64,000 nucleotides of DNA from Archangium sp. (GTDB lineage Bacteria; Myxococcota; Myxococcia; Myxococcales; Myxococcaceae), in NCBI GenBank assembly GCA_030695565.1, contig JAUYRZ010000047.1, positions 62,001-126,000 of the forward strand, written 5' to 3'. The position numbers were made by a program, and so were the translations under genes. How positions within the stretch are numbered: position 1 is the first letter of the stretch; each line of letters opens with the position of its first letter. The notes under the pieces were generated by a model that saw only the letters and a list, made by a program, of their open reading frames with translations, was not told the origin of the DNA and searched no databases. Positions 25,158-32,343 of this stretch are shown one piece after another.

Positions 25158-27205
25158 AGCCCGGCGGCGACATGCCGGCCGCCGAGCTGCTGAGCATGCT
25201 CGACAGCATCGTCGACGGCGTGGCGGTGCTGAGCTTGAAGCAGCGCTACGTGTACCTGAACCCGGCGGCCATCACGCTGCTGGGGCCGCTCCATCTCGAG
25301 GGCGCGCCGCCCGTCTCGTATCTCCAACCAGACGAGCAGACCCGCGTCGAGCCGAGTTCGATGCCGCTGGTTCGTGGGCTCTCGGGCGAAGAGACCGCAC
25401 CGTTTCGGGTCTTCGTGAAGAACCCCAGCACGGCCCAGGGCCGGCACCTGAGCCTGAGTGGCGGGCCGTGGTTCAACTCGAAGGGGGAGATCCTCGGCGC
25501 GGTCGAGGTCTTGAGCGACGTCACCAGCTGCAAGCAGGTGGAAGACGAAGCCAGGCGCGCGCTCGACTTTCTCGACAACATCATCGAGCACGTGCCCGCG
25601 ATGATCTTCGTCAAGGACGCCCGCGAGCTGCGTTTCGAACGTTTCAACCGGGCGGGTGAAGAGCTGTTGGGCCTGCCGCGCGAAGCGTTGATGGGCAAGA
25701 ACGACTACGACTTCTTCCCGCGAGCGCAGGCAGACTCGTTCATCAAGCGCGACCGTGAGGCCCTGGCCGGGCGAGCCATGGTGGAGATTCCCGAGGAGCC
25801 CATCGACCTGAAGGCGGGCCGGCGCTGGTTGTCGACGCGCAAGGTGCCGGTGCTCGACAGCAAGGGCAACCCCGAGTTTCTCCTGGGCATCTCGGTGGAC
25901 ATCACCGCGCGCAAAGCAGCGCAGCTGGAGCTGGAGACCGCGCACGCGCTCCTCGAGCAGCGGGTGGCCGAACGCACCGCCCAGCTGCAGCGCGCCAACG
26001 CAGAGCTGCAAAAAGAGATCGCCGAACGAAAACGGGCAGAAGAAGCGCTGCTGCTGAGCCAGGAGCAGTTGCAGCAGTCTCAGAAGCTCGAGGCAGTGGG
26101 CCGGCTGGCCGGGGGCATCGCGCACGACTTCAACAACATGCTCTCGGCGATGCTGGGGTACGCGGGGCTGGTCGCGCTCTCGTTACCGCCCGACGCCGAG
26201 GCGCAACAAGACGTGAAACAGATCGTGCTCGCCGGAGAACGCGCCGCCGCGTTGATCCGCCAGCTGCTCGCGTTCAGCCGCAAGCAGGTGCTCCAGCCCA
26301 CGGTGCTCGACGTGGGCCTCGTGGTCTCGGGCATGACGGAGATGTTGCGCCGGCTGCTGGGTGAACGGGTCGAGCTGCAGGTGGAGGTCGAGCCGGGCAC
26401 CTGCTGCGTGATGGCCGACGCGACGCAGATGGAGCAGGTGCTGCTCAACCTCTCCATCAACGCCCGCGACGCGATGCCCAACGGCGGTCACCTGAAGATC
26501 GCCATCGGGCCCGTCTCCTTACCCGACGAGAGGCTGCCCCCCGTGCCGCTCAAGCCGGGGGACTACGTGCGGCTGACCGTCAGCGACGACGGCGTGGGCA
26601 TGAACGAGGAGACCAAGCAGCGCGTCTTCGAGCCGTTCTTCACCACCAAGCCGCGCGGCCAGGGCACCGGGCTCGGTGCGGCCACCGTGTTCGGGGTGGT
26701 CACGCAGAGCGGCGGCGACGTGCGGGTGAAGAGCGAGGTGGGCCGCGGCACCACCTTCGAGATCTACCTGCCCAGGGTCGAAGGCCGCGTCGACGAGCCG
26801 CCCGCCTTGTCAGAGGTGCTGCGCGCGCAGAAGCGCACCGCCACCGTGCTGCTGGTGGAAGACGAACCGATGGTGCGCGCGGCGACCGCGCGCATTCTCA
26901 CCTCGGCCGGGATCAAGGTGCTCGAGGCCAACACGCCCGACGGGGCCCTCTCGATCGCCTCGGAGAGCATGGACACCATCGACCTGTTGCTGACCGACGT
27001 GGTGTTGCCCACCATGAACGGCCGCGAGCTGGCCGACAACATCCTGCTCCTGCGCCCGCGAATGCGCGTGTTGTTCATGAGCGGCTACGCCGAGGAGGCG
27101 GTCTTGCGTGATCAGCTGGTCGCCACGGGCGCTGCGTTTCTGCCCAAGCCCTTCAGCCCCGACACGCTGGTGCGGCGCATCGATGAGGTGCTGAACGCGA
27201 GCTGA
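25154..27205 (+). CDS. PAS-containing hybrid histidine kinase
   Basis: Protein of 683 residues, cytoplasmic. PAS domains occupy about 5-125 and 130-260 (VAVLSLKQRYVYLNPAAITLLG; MIFVKDARELRFERFN), then a coiled coil (LLEQRVAERTAQLQRANAEL). The HisKA helix has the phosphorylated histidine at about 323 (GGIAHDFNNML), followed by a GHKL ATPase (LLNLSINARDAMP, VSDDGVGM, GTGLGAATVFG). A receiver domain at the end has its phospho-aspartate near 615 (LLLTDVVLP). Final gene of the operon, overlapping the phosphatase by four bases. It lacks a DNA-binding output, so the signal must be passed to another protein. Confidence 0.92.
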   Translation: MKPGGDMPAAELLSMLDSIVDGVAVLSLKQRYVYLNPAAITLLGPLHLEGAPPVSYLQPDEQTRVEPSSMPLVRGLSGEETAPFRVFVKNPSTAQGRHLSLSGGPWFNSKGEILGAVEVLSDVTSCKQVEDEARRALDFLDNIIEHVPAMIFVKDARELRFERFNRAGEELLGLPREALMGKNDYDFFPRAQADSFIKRDREALAGRAMVEIPEEPIDLKAGRRWLSTRKVPVLDSKGNPEFLLGISVDITARKAAQLELETAHALLEQRVAERTAQLQRANAELQKEIAERKRAEEALLLSQEQLQQSQKLEAVGRLAGGIAHDFNNMLSAMLGYAGLVALSLPPDAEAQQDVKQIVLAGERAAALIRQLLAFSRKQVLQPTVLDVGLVVSGMTEMLRRLLGERVELQVEVEPGTCCVMADATQMEQVLLNLSINARDAMPNGGHLKIAIGPVSLPDERLPPVPLKPGDYVRLTVSDDGVGMNEETKQRVFEPFFTTKPRGQGTGLGAATVFGVVTQSGGDVRVKSEVGRGTTFEIYLPRVEGRVDEPPALSEVLRAQKRTATVLLVEDEPMVRAATARILTSAGIKVLEANTPDGALSIASESMDTIDLLLTDVVLPTMNGRELADNILLLRPRMRVLFMSGYAEEAVLRDQLVATGAAFLPKPFSPDTLVRRIDEVLNAS

Positions 27206-28306
27206 TCAGTGGCAGTCGACCAGCACCGAAGCCACGGAGCCAGCGGCGGCGCGATCGCAGGCCAGGCCGTGCAGCCGCAGCTCACCGTTGGCCTGGTCGA
27301 GCCACTCCCAGCCGTCGGGGCCCTGGGGCACGTCGACACCGTCGACCTGCACGGCGAAGGTGTCGTTCAGGGTCAACCCGTTGAGCAGGAAGGTGCAGCG
27401 GGTCAACTGCGCGGTGATGCGGGAGAACGCGTCGGTCAGCTCGGTCTGATTGGCGACCGAGTAGTAGCGCGGCCCGATGCCCATGCGCGGCACCCCACCG
27501 GCGACGGCCATCTGGTCGAGGGTGCTGGCGAACTGGTTCAACGATGAGCCGATGCCGATGACGTAGGTGGGCAGGCCCATGCTGAAGAGCCCTCGCAACG
27601 CGTCGAAGGTGCGCCGGTCGTCGAGGCAATGCGAGGCGCTGTCGCAGTTCGAAGGGCCCGCGGGCGGGCTGGTGCACACGCAGCTCGTTCGCATCAGCGC
27701 GCCGTTGCAGTTGGGAGCGCCATCGGTGGCGAGGATGACCGCGCGCGCCGAGGTCGCGGTGCGCAGGGTACGCAGGTGGTTGGCAGCCAGGGTGAGGGCC
27801 TCTGCCGTGGGCGTTCCTCCGAGCGGCGCGGTGCTGCTGAAGAGGCCCAGCAGCCGGTTCACGTTTCCCAACGCAGGTGAGAGGTCGATGGTGGTGGGCG
27901 CGACGCAGCTGTCGGATTGCACCGGGTACATCAACACCCCCGTGGCGATCTTCTGATCGAGGGGGGGCAGCACCGAACGCAACGACGCCTCGAGCACGTC
28001 CCAGCGGGTCATGCCGCCGTCGTCGTTGCCGTCGAGGTCCCACAGCATCGAACCTGAACGATCGATGACGAACATCGCGGTGGGCAACGCGGGCACCAAC
28101 GGCAGTGGCCGGGGAAGACAGGGCCCCGCATCGGGTGGACCTGCATCAGGCTCACCGGCATCGGGCGGCCCCGCATCGGGGCGTCCTGCATCGGGAAGTC
28201 CCGCGTCGAACGGGCCGGCGTCGACGGAGGCATCGAGGGAGTAACGCACCACCTCGGTTCGCCCGCACCCCAGGATGAGCACGGCGGCGAAGGAGAGCAG
28301 GCGCAT
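27206..28306 (-). CDS. VWA-domain lipoprotein with PDAG-repeat linker
   Basis: Protein of 366 residues. ATG at 28306 gives a lipoprotein signal (MRLLSFAAVLILGC). A linker of repeated Pro-Asp-Ala-Gly units (about 28-60) is followed by a VWA domain. The metal-site motif is complete: VIDRSGSM, the Thr in GGTPT and the Asp in ILATDGAPN. Later cysteines (TSCVCTSPPAGPSNC) probably form disulfides. Such proteins are presumed adhesive or structural components of the myxobacterial surface. It is convergent with the signalling operon; the two stops abut without a gap. Confidence 0.85.
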   Translation of the reverse strand: MRLLSFAAVLILGCGRTEVVRYSLDASVDAGPFDAGLPDAGRPDAGPPDAGEPDAGPPDAGPCLPRPLPLVPALPTAMFVIDRSGSMLWDLDGNDDGGMTRWDVLEASLRSVLPPLDQKIATGVLMYPVQSDSCVAPTTIDLSPALGNVNRLLGLFSSTAPLGGTPTAEALTLAANHLRTLRTATSARAVILATDGAPNCNGALMRTSCVCTSPPAGPSNCDSASHCLDDRRTFDALRGLFSMGLPTYVIGIGSSLNQFASTLDQMAVAGGVPRMGIGPRYYSVANQTELTDAFSRITAQLTRCTFLLNGLTLNDTFAVQVDGVDVPQGPDGWEWLDQANGELRLHGLACDRAAAGSVASVLVDCH

Positions 28307-28406
28307 GCGGCGCAACTCAACCGGAACGCGCGCTGCGCACAAGGCCCCACCACCGTTCGCATCGAGCACAGTCGAGATGCACTTGTCGCGTGACTATATT
28401 CCGCCG

Positions 28407-28847
28407 GTGACCCGAGCCCTCTGCGTCAGCCTCACCTTGAGCCTCGCCGCCTGCGCCCACAGCGACATGAAAACGACGAAGACCGACGCCCCCTGGAGCC
28501 GCATCGTCATCGCCGACGGCGCCGCCAACGTGTACCGCTTCACCGCCGAGGCGAACGGTCGAGTTCAGTTCCTCTACGAGCCCATCAACAAGGAGCAGAG
28601 CTCGAGCGGCATGTACGACGGGGGCCCGCCGCGCAAAGAAGACCTCGCCGCCGACGACGCGCGGCTCAATGAATTGTGGGCGCTCTTGCAGAAGCTCGAG
28701 GCGGATCAGCAGCTGCACACGCCCGACCGCAACAAGGGCACGGGCGCCATCCACTGGGTCGCGCCCGCGGGAAGCCGCGACTTCATCATCCACATGGGCG
28801 CTGAGCTCAACGAGCTGCTGGGGCTGCTGAAACGATTCGGCGGCTGA
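28407..28847 (+). CDS. lipoprotein of unknown function
   Basis: Protein of 146 residues from GTG 28407, giving the signal MTRALCVSLTLSLAAC. An ATG at 28377 would add ten residues and is less convincing. The mature protein has a beta strand pattern (RIVIADGAANVYRFTAE, RVQFLYEPIN) and a helical part (LNELWALLQKLEADQ). It contains no recognised motif. It sits between the VWA lipoprotein (divergent) and the PilZ-AMIN gene, 91 bases upstream of the latter. Confidence 0.65.
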   Translation: MTRALCVSLTLSLAACAHSDMKTTKTDAPWSRIVIADGAANVYRFTAEANGRVQFLYEPINKEQSSSGMYDGGPPRKEDLAADDARLNELWALLQKLEADQQLHTPDRNKGTGAIHWVAPAGSRDFIIHMGAELNELLGLLKRFGG

Positions 28848-28938
28848 ACCAACGCGCAGTCCTGATGCAAAAACTTGCGGGTTCCACAGGCCGACACAGA
28901 CTTGTAGCAGCTCTCCGGTTCGTGCCTCCGAGGTCCCC

Positions 28939-29925
28939 ATGCATCACGTCGCTCCCGTCGAATCCCTCCAGGATCGCTCTTCTCGCGCCCCCTTGAAGCA
29001 CCCGGTGCGGGTCACCATCGCCGGCGAACGCGTGGTGCGCGTGCTCTCGGGCGACATCTCGCCCAACGGCATGTTTCTCATGATGGCTGAGCCGCCGGAG
29101 CCCGGGACCGTGGTGACCCTGGCCTTCGAGGCGGGCGGCAAGGTGCTCCCGTTCGCCGAAGGGGAAGTGGCGTGGCGGCGCAGCCAGGCGCGCGGCGGCT
29201 TCGGAGTGCGCTTCACCCGCTATCTGCACCCCCGCGCCAAGGCGCTGGTCGATTTCCTCGCCGAGAACGTGGAGAACGGCAGCCTCAAGCCACAACCGGC
29301 TCACGTTCACCCGCTGCGCCGCTGGTCGGGGCTCGCGGTGTTGGCCGCGATGGTCGCGCTCTTGATCACCTGGGGAGCAGCGCCCGCGAAGTCGAGCGCG
29401 CTCGAGGTGGGCCTGGCGTGTGTGCCGCCCGCGGCCGCTCCGCTCGCGCCTCTGGCCGTGGCCGTGGCCGTGCCCAAAACCGAGCCCATCGTGAGCACCG
29501 CGGTCGTGGCGAAGAAGGCCGCACCCAAGACGAACCGGCTGGCCGAGAAGCCGCGCGCGGTGCCCACCCTGGCGCGCACCATGGCGTCAGCAGTGAAGCC
29601 CGGGCAGTTCTCCAGCACGCCCATTCCTTCGGGCGCCGCGCGGCTGGTGAACGTCTCGCGGGTCAGCGGCGCCTTGCGGGTGGCCATCGACACGGTGGCC
29701 GGCGCGCGGGTGACCGGCGTGACGACGGTGCAGAACCCGGCCCGGTTGATCATCGACGTCACGGGCCTGCCGCCCATCTCCACGCACGTGGTCAGCCTCA
29801 ATGACTCCGAGCTGCGGAAGATCTCCGTGGTGAAGCAGGGCAAGGGCACGCGGCTGGTGATCGACCTCGTGCGTTTGCCGACCCGGGTGGTGCAGCAGGG
29901 TGACTCGGCGTTGATCAGCTTCTGA
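28939..29925 (+). CDS. PilZ-AMIN fusion membrane protein
   Basis: Protein of 328 residues. About 18-105 form a PilZ domain (HPVRVTIAGERVVRVLSGDISPNGMFLM; GFGVRFTRYLHPRAKALVDFL). The arginine-rich c-di-GMP motif RxxxR is not clear, but the (D/N)xSxxG motif appears as DISPNG. One transmembrane helix follows at about 128-148 (GLAVLAAMVALLITWGAA). After an Ala/Pro/Lys-rich linker the C-terminal 90 residues form an AMIN domain (LRVAIDTVAGARVTGV; RLIIDVTGLPP; LVIDLVRLP), the module that targets amidases and secretins to peptidoglycan. The layout suggests a link from a cytoplasmic signal to the cell wall. Confidence 0.78.
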   Translation: MHHVAPVESLQDRSSRAPLKHPVRVTIAGERVVRVLSGDISPNGMFLMMAEPPEPGTVVTLAFEAGGKVLPFAEGEVAWRRSQARGGFGVRFTRYLHPRAKALVDFLAENVENGSLKPQPAHVHPLRRWSGLAVLAAMVALLITWGAAPAKSSALEVGLACVPPAAAPLAPLAVAVAVPKTEPIVSTAVVAKKAAPKTNRLAEKPRAVPTLARTMASAVKPGQFSSTPIPSGAARLVNVSRVSGALRVAIDTVAGARVTGVTTVQNPARLIIDVTGLPPISTHVVSLNDSELRKISVVKQGKGTRLVIDLVRLPTRVVQQGDSALISF

Positions 29926-29952
29926 TCACCCTCGGGGAGCGGGCCCAACGCA

Positions 29953-30660
29953 TCACCCCCCCGTCAGCCGCAGCACCAGCTTCGCGTACGCAGAGCTCGC
30001 GGGATCGCCGACGTCGAAGAACACGCCGCCCAACGAGAGCACCCCGGCGATCAACGCGATCGATCCCCCGGCCACCACGCTCCCGAACACCTTCTCGTCA
30101 CCGAGCACCGTCAACGCGCGCACCCCGAGCAACGGCAGCGTCACCGACAGTCCGTGCATCAGGTGGTACCAACCGGTGAGCGCGAGCAGCAGGTAGTACG
30201 GAAAGAAATACGCCGGCACCCACTGGAAGGTGAACGCCACGCCCGCGAAGCCGGGGACGGTGTCGAAGAAGAACGACGCACCGCGGGTGGCCGTCACGTG
30301 CCCGAGGAAGACGAGCAGCAGGAAGTACCCGCTCCACCGATGCAGCCGCACGCGCCAGGAGACCAGCCCCGGCGCGCTGCGCCCTCTCCGGCCGAGCATG
30401 CGGGCGATGGCCGCGACCACGTGAACCAGGAGCGGCGCGAGCACCAGCAGCACCTCCACCACCGGCGCTTGGTAGCCCTTGCGCAGCGTGCCCTGCAGGC
30501 CGTCGTAGGCACCGGGCCCCAACGACGCCACCATCTGGTTGCACAGATGCAGGAAGAGAAACGCCGCGAACACCGCGCCGCTCCACGCCTGCGCCTTCAT
30601 CCACTTCAGGTCATTCGTCTTCATGTCCTCGAGACGAGGCAGCCGCTCAGGCTGTGACAT
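29953..30660 (-). CDS. five-helix membrane protein, succinate dehydrogenase cytochrome-b-like
   Basis: Protein of 235 residues with five hydrophobic helices (GAVFAAFLFLHLCNQMVASLG, VLLVLAPLLVHVVAAIARM, GYFLLLVFLGHVTATRG, YFFPYYLLLALTGWYHLMHGL, VVAGGSIALIAGVLSLGG). Histidines lie inside four helices (HL, VHV, GHV, WYHLMHG), a pattern of heme-b-binding in cytochrome-b-like membrane anchors. No iron-sulfur or flavoprotein subunit is near. The start ATG lies inside the end of the ECF sigma gene (14-base overlap); an ATG at 30624 is the alternative. The overlap suggests co-regulation with that sigma factor. Confidence 0.7.
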   Translation of the reverse strand: MSQPERLPRLEDMKTNDLKWMKAQAWSGAVFAAFLFLHLCNQMVASLGPGAYDGLQGTLRKGYQAPVVEVLLVLAPLLVHVVAAIARMLGRRGRSAPGLVSWRVRLHRWSGYFLLLVFLGHVTATRGASFFFDTVPGFAGVAFTFQWVPAYFFPYYLLLALTGWYHLMHGLSVTLPLLGVRALTVLGDEKVFGSVVAGGSIALIAGVLSLGGVFFDVGDPASSAYAKLVLRLTGG

Positions 30661-31510
30661 CACGAATCAAGGTGCGCAGCTTGTCGGGGTTGTTCACCAG
30701 GGACAGGCTGTAGATGAGCACCCCATCGGTCTCGAGCTGCGCCACCGAGATCGGCAGCGGCCCCTCGAAGCCGATGATGGACGGCCAGCCGTTCACCTCG
30801 CGCAGCTCGTAACGCGCGGTGGGTGACATCTTCCTGGTGAGCCCCAGCATGAGCCGCGCCACCTTGTTCGGCCCGGCGATCTCATTGAGGGCCGCCTTCA
30901 CCTTGCCGCCACCATCCGAACGCACCACCACCTGCGCAGCGAGCAGCTGCTCCAGGTCGTGCACGTCGCCTTGCAGCATCGCTCCGAAGAACCGGCTCAC
31001 CATCGCTTCGTGCGCCGACTTGTCGGGTGCAAACCGGGGCCGGCCCCCCTTCACGTGCTCTCGCGCGCGGTGGAGCAGTTGCCGCACGGCCGCCTGATCA
31101 CGCCCCAGCGTCTGGGCCAGCTCCTCGTGGGAGTAGTCGAACGCTTCGGCCAGCACGTACGCCGCGCGCTCGAGGGGTGAGAGGCGCTCCAGCAGGGTGA
31201 GGAAGGCCAGCGAGATGGCCTCCACGTCGACGGGTGCCCCCGCGAGGCGATCCCCTTCGGTCAGCACGGGCTCGGGCAACCAGGTGCCCACGTACTCTTC
31301 GCGGCGCACCCGGGCCGACTTGAGCTGATCGAGGCAGAGGTTCATCACCACCTTCTCCAGCCAGGCGTGCTCCGAACGCAGCGGGGTCGAGTCGCGGGCG
31401 AGCCAGCGCAGATGCGCTTCCTGCAGCACGTCTTCGGCTTCGGCGTAGCTGCCCAACACCCGGTAGGCGAGCGCGAGCAGGCGGGGCCGGTGGGTTTCGA
31501 AAGCGTCCAT
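30647..31510 (-). CDS. ECF41-type RNA polymerase sigma factor (SigJ-like)
   Basis: Protein of 287 residues. Regions 2 (RLLALAYRVLGSYAEAEDVLQEAHLRW) and 4 (LSPLERAAYVLAEAFDYSHEELAQTLG) are standard ECF sigma. The linker motif WLPEP (about 77-81) and the fused SnoaL-like C-terminal domain with DGGGK (about 198) and NPDKL (about 274) are the markers of ECF41. In this group the C-terminal domain acts as a built-in regulator instead of a separate anti-sigma factor. ECF41 genes usually neighbour a carboxymuconolactone decarboxylase, oxidoreductase or epimerase gene. Here the partner is a membrane protein. Confidence 0.92.
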   Translation of the reverse strand: MDAFETHRPRLLALAYRVLGSYAEAEDVLQEAHLRWLARDSTPLRSEHAWLEKVVMNLCLDQLKSARVRREEYVGTWLPEPVLTEGDRLAGAPVDVEAISLAFLTLLERLSPLERAAYVLAEAFDYSHEELAQTLGRDQAAVRQLLHRAREHVKGGRPRFAPDKSAHEAMVSRFFGAMLQGDVHDLEQLLAAQVVVRSDGGGKVKAALNEIAGPNKVARLMLGLTRKMSPTARYELREVNGWPSIIGFEGPLPISVAQLETDGVLIYSLSLVNNPDKLRTLIRDVTA

Positions 31511-31547
31511 GACCCTCGAGACGAAACAGGGAATGCGCCTGTGACCT

Positions 31548-32246
31548 TCAGCCGAACATCGAGAGCAGCGAGCTCATGTCACGCTCCAACGTCGAGGTGA
31601 CCTGGGCGAGCGTGGCGCCGCGCAGGCGCTGCTTGGTGGCGGCGTAGGCTTGACGTGAAAGCGCGCCCAGCTCAGCGGCTTCGGCCATGGCGCGGGGGAG
31701 CACCTCGGCCGCGGGCGCGGTCTCATCGAGGTATCCCGCCGCGACCGCTTCTTCCGGCGTGTAGATCCGCGCGCCCAGGGTGGCCCGGGACAACTCGGTG
31801 GGGACCAGGCGGGCGCGGGCGAACTCCACGCCGAGCACCGGCAAGGGCATGCCGATGGTCGTCTCGTTGAGGCCGATGCGGTACGGCCCCACCGCACCGA
31901 AACGCACATCGGCGGTCAGGAGCAGTTGCGCGCCCCCCGCCAGCGCGTGACCGGTACACGCGATGATCAACGGCATCGGAAACCCGAACAGCTTCACCAG
32001 CAGATCGGCGCCGTGCAGGAACAACTTCTTCACGCCTTCGGGGCCGGCGGTCATCACCTTGAGATCGAAGCCCGCGCAGAAGCGGTCAGGGCGGCCGGTG
32101 AGCACCACGGCGCTCGCTTCTTTCTCGGCGCGGGTGAGCGACTCGAGCAGCGCGGTGATCATCTGATCCGACAACGCGTTGGCCTTGCCGTCATCCATGC
32201 GGAGCACGGCGGTGCTGCCTTCGAGCGTGTAGCTGAGGGGCGACAT
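31548..32246 (-). CDS. enoyl-CoA hydratase/isomerase family protein
   Basis: Protein of 232 residues, slightly shorter than typical crotonases (about 255). Start at ATG 32246. The crotonase pattern is present: VLTGRPDRFCAGFDL forms the first half of the oxyanion hole, and ACTGHALAGGAQLLLTADVRF the second. LNETTIGMPLPV holds a glutamate at one of the catalytic positions; the second glutamate of true hydratases appears replaced. It may therefore be an isomerase or hydrolase of acyl-CoA rather than a hydratase. It lies upstream of the ECF sigma gene on the same strand, 37 bases away. Confidence 0.85.
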   Translation of the reverse strand: MSPLSYTLEGSTAVLRMDDGKANALSDQMITALLESLTRAEKEASAVVLTGRPDRFCAGFDLKVMTAGPEGVKKLFLHGADLLVKLFGFPMPLIIACTGHALAGGAQLLLTADVRFGAVGPYRIGLNETTIGMPLPVLGVEFARARLVPTELSRATLGARIYTPEEAVAAGYLDETAPAAEVLPRAMAEAAELGALSRQAYAATKQRLRGATLAQVTSTLERDMSSLLSMFG

Positions 32247-32343
32247 GGGTCTCACCGTACCGCGCACGGGCGGCGTGGGCGTGCGTCAAAACTCTGGCAG
32301 GCGGGAAGCGAGCATTCAGCCAAGACGTTCTTTACCGTTCTGC

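Noticed and set aside
32295-32310. Possible sigma-54 promoter before the membrane hybrid kinase
   Set aside because: The GG and GC are at the right spacing, but several consensus positions differ in both boxes; too weak to list as a feature.
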